NCBI GenBank assembly: GCA_003491845.1
Contig: DNBN01000170.1
Coordinates: forward strand, 1-9,075
From: Porticoccaceae bacterium
Lineage (GTDB): Bacteria; Pseudomonadota; Gammaproteobacteria; Pseudomonadales; Porticoccaceae
DNA length: 9,075 bases
Direction of reading: 5' to 3'
Below the pieces are notes generated by a model that saw only the letters and a program-made list of their open reading frames with translations, had not been told where the DNA came from and did not search any database. Position numbers and translations under genes: made by a program. Position 1 is the first letter of the stretch; each line of letters starts with the position of its first letter. Positions 6,673 to 9,075 of this stretch are shown piece after piece.

Positions 6673-7310
6673 TTAAATTTCCTCTGAGATTTAAGATAAA
6701 AATCTTCCAATGCGTTACGAATCGCCGTTTGAACGTCTTGAAGCGCCTTTGAGGCATCTATTACCACATATCGATCCGAATTCTCTGCAGCACGGCATAA
6801 ATATCCTTCTCGAACTCGATGGAAAAAGGACACTTTTTCTTGTTCAAAACGATCAGGGGTACTGCGTTGACTGGCTCTTTGAAGACCAATTTCCACAGGT
6901 ATATCAAGTATTAGTGTTAGGTCAGGGCGTAATTCTTTTTGAACTAACTGCTCAAGATGAGCGATAAGCTTTTGGTCCATCCCGCGGCCAAAGCCCTGAT
7001 AGGCATAGGTCGCATCGGTAAAGCGATCACACACTATCCATTTCCCCATAGTGAGAGCGGGAACAACCACCTTATTCAAATGCTGAGCACGGCCGGCAAA
7101 CATTAACAATAATTCGGTAGTATCACAGACAGTTTCAGCTCTGGGCGTTAATAATAACGATCTTATTTCTTCCGCCAAAGGCGTGCCACCTGGTTCTCTT
7201 GTTGATGAAAATTCTACTCCCTTTTCTGACAACCAATTCTGAATAAACGCGATATTAGTGGTCTTGCCTACCCCTTCGGTACCCTCAATTGTTATAAATT
7301 TACCTTGCAT
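6669..7310 (-). CDS. tmk: Thymidylate kinase
   Basis: Phosphorylates dTMP to dTDP with ATP, the step joining the de novo and salvage routes to dTTP. The 213-residue protein has the P-loop GTEGVGKTT at 10-18, TREPGGTPLAEEIR at 37-50 whose arginine contacts dTMP, and FAGRAQHL at 71-78. The DRF motif is in VCDRFTDATYAYQGFGRG at 93-110. LILDIPVEIGLQRASQR at 133-149 is followed by the LID segment STPDRFEQE at 150-158, with basic residues as in E. coli-type enzymes. The ATG at 7310 has only a weak GCGGA ribosome site, and lies 23 bases after mltG. The stop codon overlaps the holB start. Its place between mltG and holB is strongly conserved in gammaproteobacteria, which supports the call. Confidence 0.97.
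   Translation of the reverse strand: MQGKFITIEGTEGVGKTTNIAFIQNWLSEKGVEFSSTREPGGTPLAEEIRSLLLTPRAETVCDTTELLLMFAGRAQHLNKVVVPALTMGKWIVCDRFTDATYAYQGFGRGMDQKLIAHLEQLVQKELRPDLTLILDIPVEIGLQRASQRSTPDRFEQEKVSFFHRVREGYLCRAAENSDRYVVIDASKALQDVQTAIRNALEDFYLKSQRKFN
6680..6685 (-). promoter_or_regulatory. Ribosome binding site fixing the TTG start of holB
   Basis: AGAGGA on the minus strand, inside the last codons of tmk, lies seven bases before TTG at 6672. No ATG or GTG is equally well placed, and the holB reading frame is conserved-looking soon after this point, so the TTG is the best start. Confidence 0.6.
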
Positions 7311-7333
7311 TGAATATCCGCTTTTTATCTGAA

Positions 7334-8374
7334 TTACTTAGGCGATGACTGATAGTTTTTATTACGTTGCTGAATTTGATACTTTTGAACTGCCTCATTA
7401 TGCTCCTCAAGTGTACTTGAAAAGTAATGTCCACCATCACCTCTGGCGACAAAATATAGACTTGGGCCCTGCTCTGGATGAAGTGCTGCATAAATCGCTC
7501 TTGCACTTGGCATCGCAATTGGGGTTGGCGGCAAGCCGTCAATGATATAAGTATTATAGGCGGTTGGCCTCCTGAGATCAGCTCGGGTGATGTTACCACG
7601 ATAACTATCTGCCATACCATAAATCACTGTCGGGTCAGTTTGTAACCGCATTCCCAGTGCTAGGCGTCGAACAAAAACCCCAGCGATAATAGGCATTTCG
7701 CTAACCAGTCCAGTCTCTTTTTCAATAATTGACGCCATAATAAGCGCATCGTATGCGGACTCATAGGGTAGATCGACAGCCCTTAACGCCCACTCTTTTG
7801 CCAGCGTAGACTGCATCCTACGATAAGCTTGCTTAATTATATCTATCGCGGAGCTCGTTGATGTATAGCTATAGGTATCTGGAAATAACCACCCTTCTGG
7901 ATTGGCCTCAGTCAACCCTGCACGCCGCAAAAGTTCCTTAGGGCCTAATGCGATATCCTTCTCGAATTGCGCAATCTGACCAAGATGGCTTATCCACATC
8001 TGAAAAGACCAACCCTCAGGAAAGGTAATAGCGTGCTGGATCACTTCCCCACGATTAAATTTTCGTAATAGTGTCATAGGGGTATCATTGGTTTCGATCG
8101 AATATTCTCCGGCTCTAACCGTAGTTTTTTGAAACAATATGGCATAGATCGAGATTAACTGAGGGTATCTAATGATCCCTTCTGCGCGCAGCTGTCGATT
8201 AATCTCGCCAAGCCGGCCACCAGGCGGCACATCCCATAAAACTGATTGATCATTTGACGCTGACAAATCAACAGGACTGTTAAGAACAACCATAGATACT
8301 CCATACAACCAACCAGCAGTAACAAACCCTGCTAATGCCGACCATGCTGAAAAGCTCAAAACAAGTCGTTTCAT
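7334..8374 (-). CDS. mltG: Endolytic murein transglycosylase MltG (YceG)
   Basis: An inner-membrane lytic transglycosylase facing the periplasm, which cuts nascent glycan strands and so sets their length. From the ATG at 8374 the product is 346 residues. A basic start (MKRLVL) leads into one membrane span at about 5-31. A LysM-like region runs from about residue 48 to 115 (VPPGGRLGEINRQL, RAGEYSIE, LLRKFNRGE). The catalytic domain carries EGWLFPDTY at 160-168, the active-site glutamate E218 in ASIIEKET, MRLQTDPTVIYG at 242-253, and YNTYIIDGLPPTPI at 273-286. E218 is also the number used for the E. coli catalytic residue, in keeping with this start. A GTG 11 codons upstream (8407) would also open the frame, but it overlaps pabC more. 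The chosen ATG forms an ATGA overlap with the pabC stop, which suggests translational coupling, although no clear Shine-Dalgarno is seen. Confidence 0.95.
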   Translation of the reverse strand: MKRLVLSFSAWSALAGFVTAGWLYGVSMVVLNSPVDLSASNDQSVLWDVPPGGRLGEINRQLRAEGIIRYPQLISIYAILFQKTTVRAGEYSIETNDTPMTLLRKFNRGEVIQHAITFPEGWSFQMWISHLGQIAQFEKDIALGPKELLRRAGLTEANPEGWLFPDTYSYTSTSSAIDIIKQAYRRMQSTLAKEWALRAVDLPYESAYDALIMASIIEKETGLVSEMPIIAGVFVRRLALGMRLQTDPTVIYGMADSYRGNITRADLRRPTAYNTYIIDGLPPTPIAMPSARAIYAALHPEQGPSLYFVARGDGGHYFSSTLEEHNEAVQKYQIQQRNKNYQSSPK

Positions 8375-9075
8375 TGGAAACAAGGGAATGCTGTACTGAG
8401 CGCGCACTGAAGTGATCTAGTCGTTTTACCTATTTTATAATCCCTCATGATACCTTCGCCTTGACTAATACCAACCACAGGAACAATACCTCTAATTGAG
8501 TTACAAATAAATAATTCCTCAGCACTAGCTAAATCACGTTGAGACACTGATGCTTGGCTAACAAATAGGTTCTGCTCAGCAAAGAGTATTTCGATTAGTA
8601 ATGAGCGCATAACGCCAGCAACACCAACGAACTCAAGGTCTGGGGTGACCCAGCCACTAGTGCTATTATAAAGAAAAATATTAGCTGAGGTAGTCTCAAT
8701 AAGGCAGCCGTGGTCGTCATACATAAGTCCATCTGAACAGTCTGGTGGATGCTGCTCATTGCGCCCGATTATCTGATCCAGTCTGTTCAAGTGTTTGATT
8801 CCCGCCAAAACTTTATTGCGCGGAAGTCTGTGTTGACAACACCACAATTTTATACCGACCTCTCTTTGATCTAATATATTGGTGGGCAAATCATTTTTTA
8901 TGACCACAATTTGATTCTTACAGTTAATGGGATTTTGATAGCCAATCCCCCCTACACCGGCAGTCACTATAAGTTTTAATACACACTTCTCTGACTGCTG
9001 CGCAGCTAACATAGCACAGGCCTTACTAACAACAGCGGCCAATTCTTCTATATCAATCGGTACCTGCAATCGCGT
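8371..9075 (-). CDS. pabC: Aminodeoxychorismate lyase, N-terminus beyond window
   Basis: A cytoplasmic PLP enzyme of fold type IV that converts 4-amino-4-deoxychorismate to p-aminobenzoate and pyruvate for folate synthesis. The last 234 residues are present; comparison with E. coli PabC suggests roughly 50 N-terminal residues lie to the right of base 9075. The frame is open to the edge, so a TTG at 9069 is not the start. The PLP lysine lies in LAGIKHLNRLDQI (bases about 8810-8770), the family signature. Further on are IETTSANIF, the GVAGVMR loop and AEELFICNSIRGIVPV near the C terminus. The related branched-chain and D-amino-acid aminotransferases share the fold, but the LAGIKHLNRL wording and the place before mltG and tmk point to PabC. 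Its TGA overlaps the mltG ATG by four bases with ATGA. Confidence 0.95.
   Translation of the reverse strand, partial: TRLQVPIDIEELAAVVSKACAMLAAQQSEKCVLKLIVTAGVGGIGYQNPINCKNQIVVIKNDLPTNILDQREVGIKLWCCQHRLPRNKVLAGIKHLNRLDQIIGRNEQHPPDCSDGLMYDDHGCLIETTSANIFLYNSTSGWVTPDLEFVGVAGVMRSLLIEILFAEQNLFVSQASVSQRDLASAEELFICNSIRGIVPVVGISQGEGIMRDYKIGKTTRSLQCALSTAFPCFQ

Noticed and set aside
7300..7620. 106-residue minus-strand frame across the end of mltG
   Set aside because: It is a shifted frame within mltG, whose own frame carries the catalytic motifs; the translation resembles no family.
1..9075. Defence island, prophage, integron or CRISPR array
   Set aside because: All genes are housekeeping or metabolic, co-oriented and intact; no repeats, integrase, transposase or tRNA attachment site was seen by eye.

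Overview
The window is a stretch of bacterial chromosome with twelve genes, all on the minus strand. Two are cut by the window edges: the transporter at the left end and pabC at the right end. I see no mobile element, phage gene, CRISPR array, tRNA or rRNA, and no gene is clearly frameshifted. The order pabC-mltG-tmk-holB-tatD is the classic gammaproteobacterial block that normally follows fabF. A YajC with an N-terminal AYAQ segment, a cytosolic-type malate dehydrogenase and moderately AT-leaning DNA fit a free-living, probably marine or aquatic, gammaproteobacterium. Genus cannot be read from this window.

In transcription order (right to left), the first block (about 9075-3562) is a tightly packed run: pabC (folate: p-aminobenzoate synthesis), mltG (peptidoglycan glycan-strand termination), tmk (dTMP kinase), holB (DNA polymerase III delta prime), tatD (metal-dependent nuclease/hydrolase), a YcbL/GloB-like metallo-beta-lactamase-fold hydrolase, and an all-alpha dimeric-type dUTPase. 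Several joins are overlaps (ATGA at pabC/mltG, TTGA at tmk/holB) and the other gaps are 13 to 43 bases, so this looks like one long operon. PabC (folate), dUTPase (dUMP supply) and Tmk (dTMP to dTDP) all feed thymidylate synthesis, and HolB belongs to the replisome. A hairpin followed by seven T residues (3541-3496) probably ends this transcript.

The second block is mdh (malate dehydrogenase) alone, with a perfect TATAAT box ahead of it. The third is bcp (thiol peroxidase) and yajC (Sec translocon accessory), each with a possible promoter of its own. The fourth is a D-cysteine desulfhydrase/ACC-deaminase-family PLP enzyme only 14 bases ahead of an alanine/glycine:cation symporter, suggesting an amino-acid uptake and breakdown pair.

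I found no convincing undescribed system. The points most worth a second look are the all-alpha dUTPase riding in the tmk operon, yajC away from its usual tgt-secDF neighbours, and the residues that mark the PLP enzyme as a desulfhydrase rather than an ACC deaminase.
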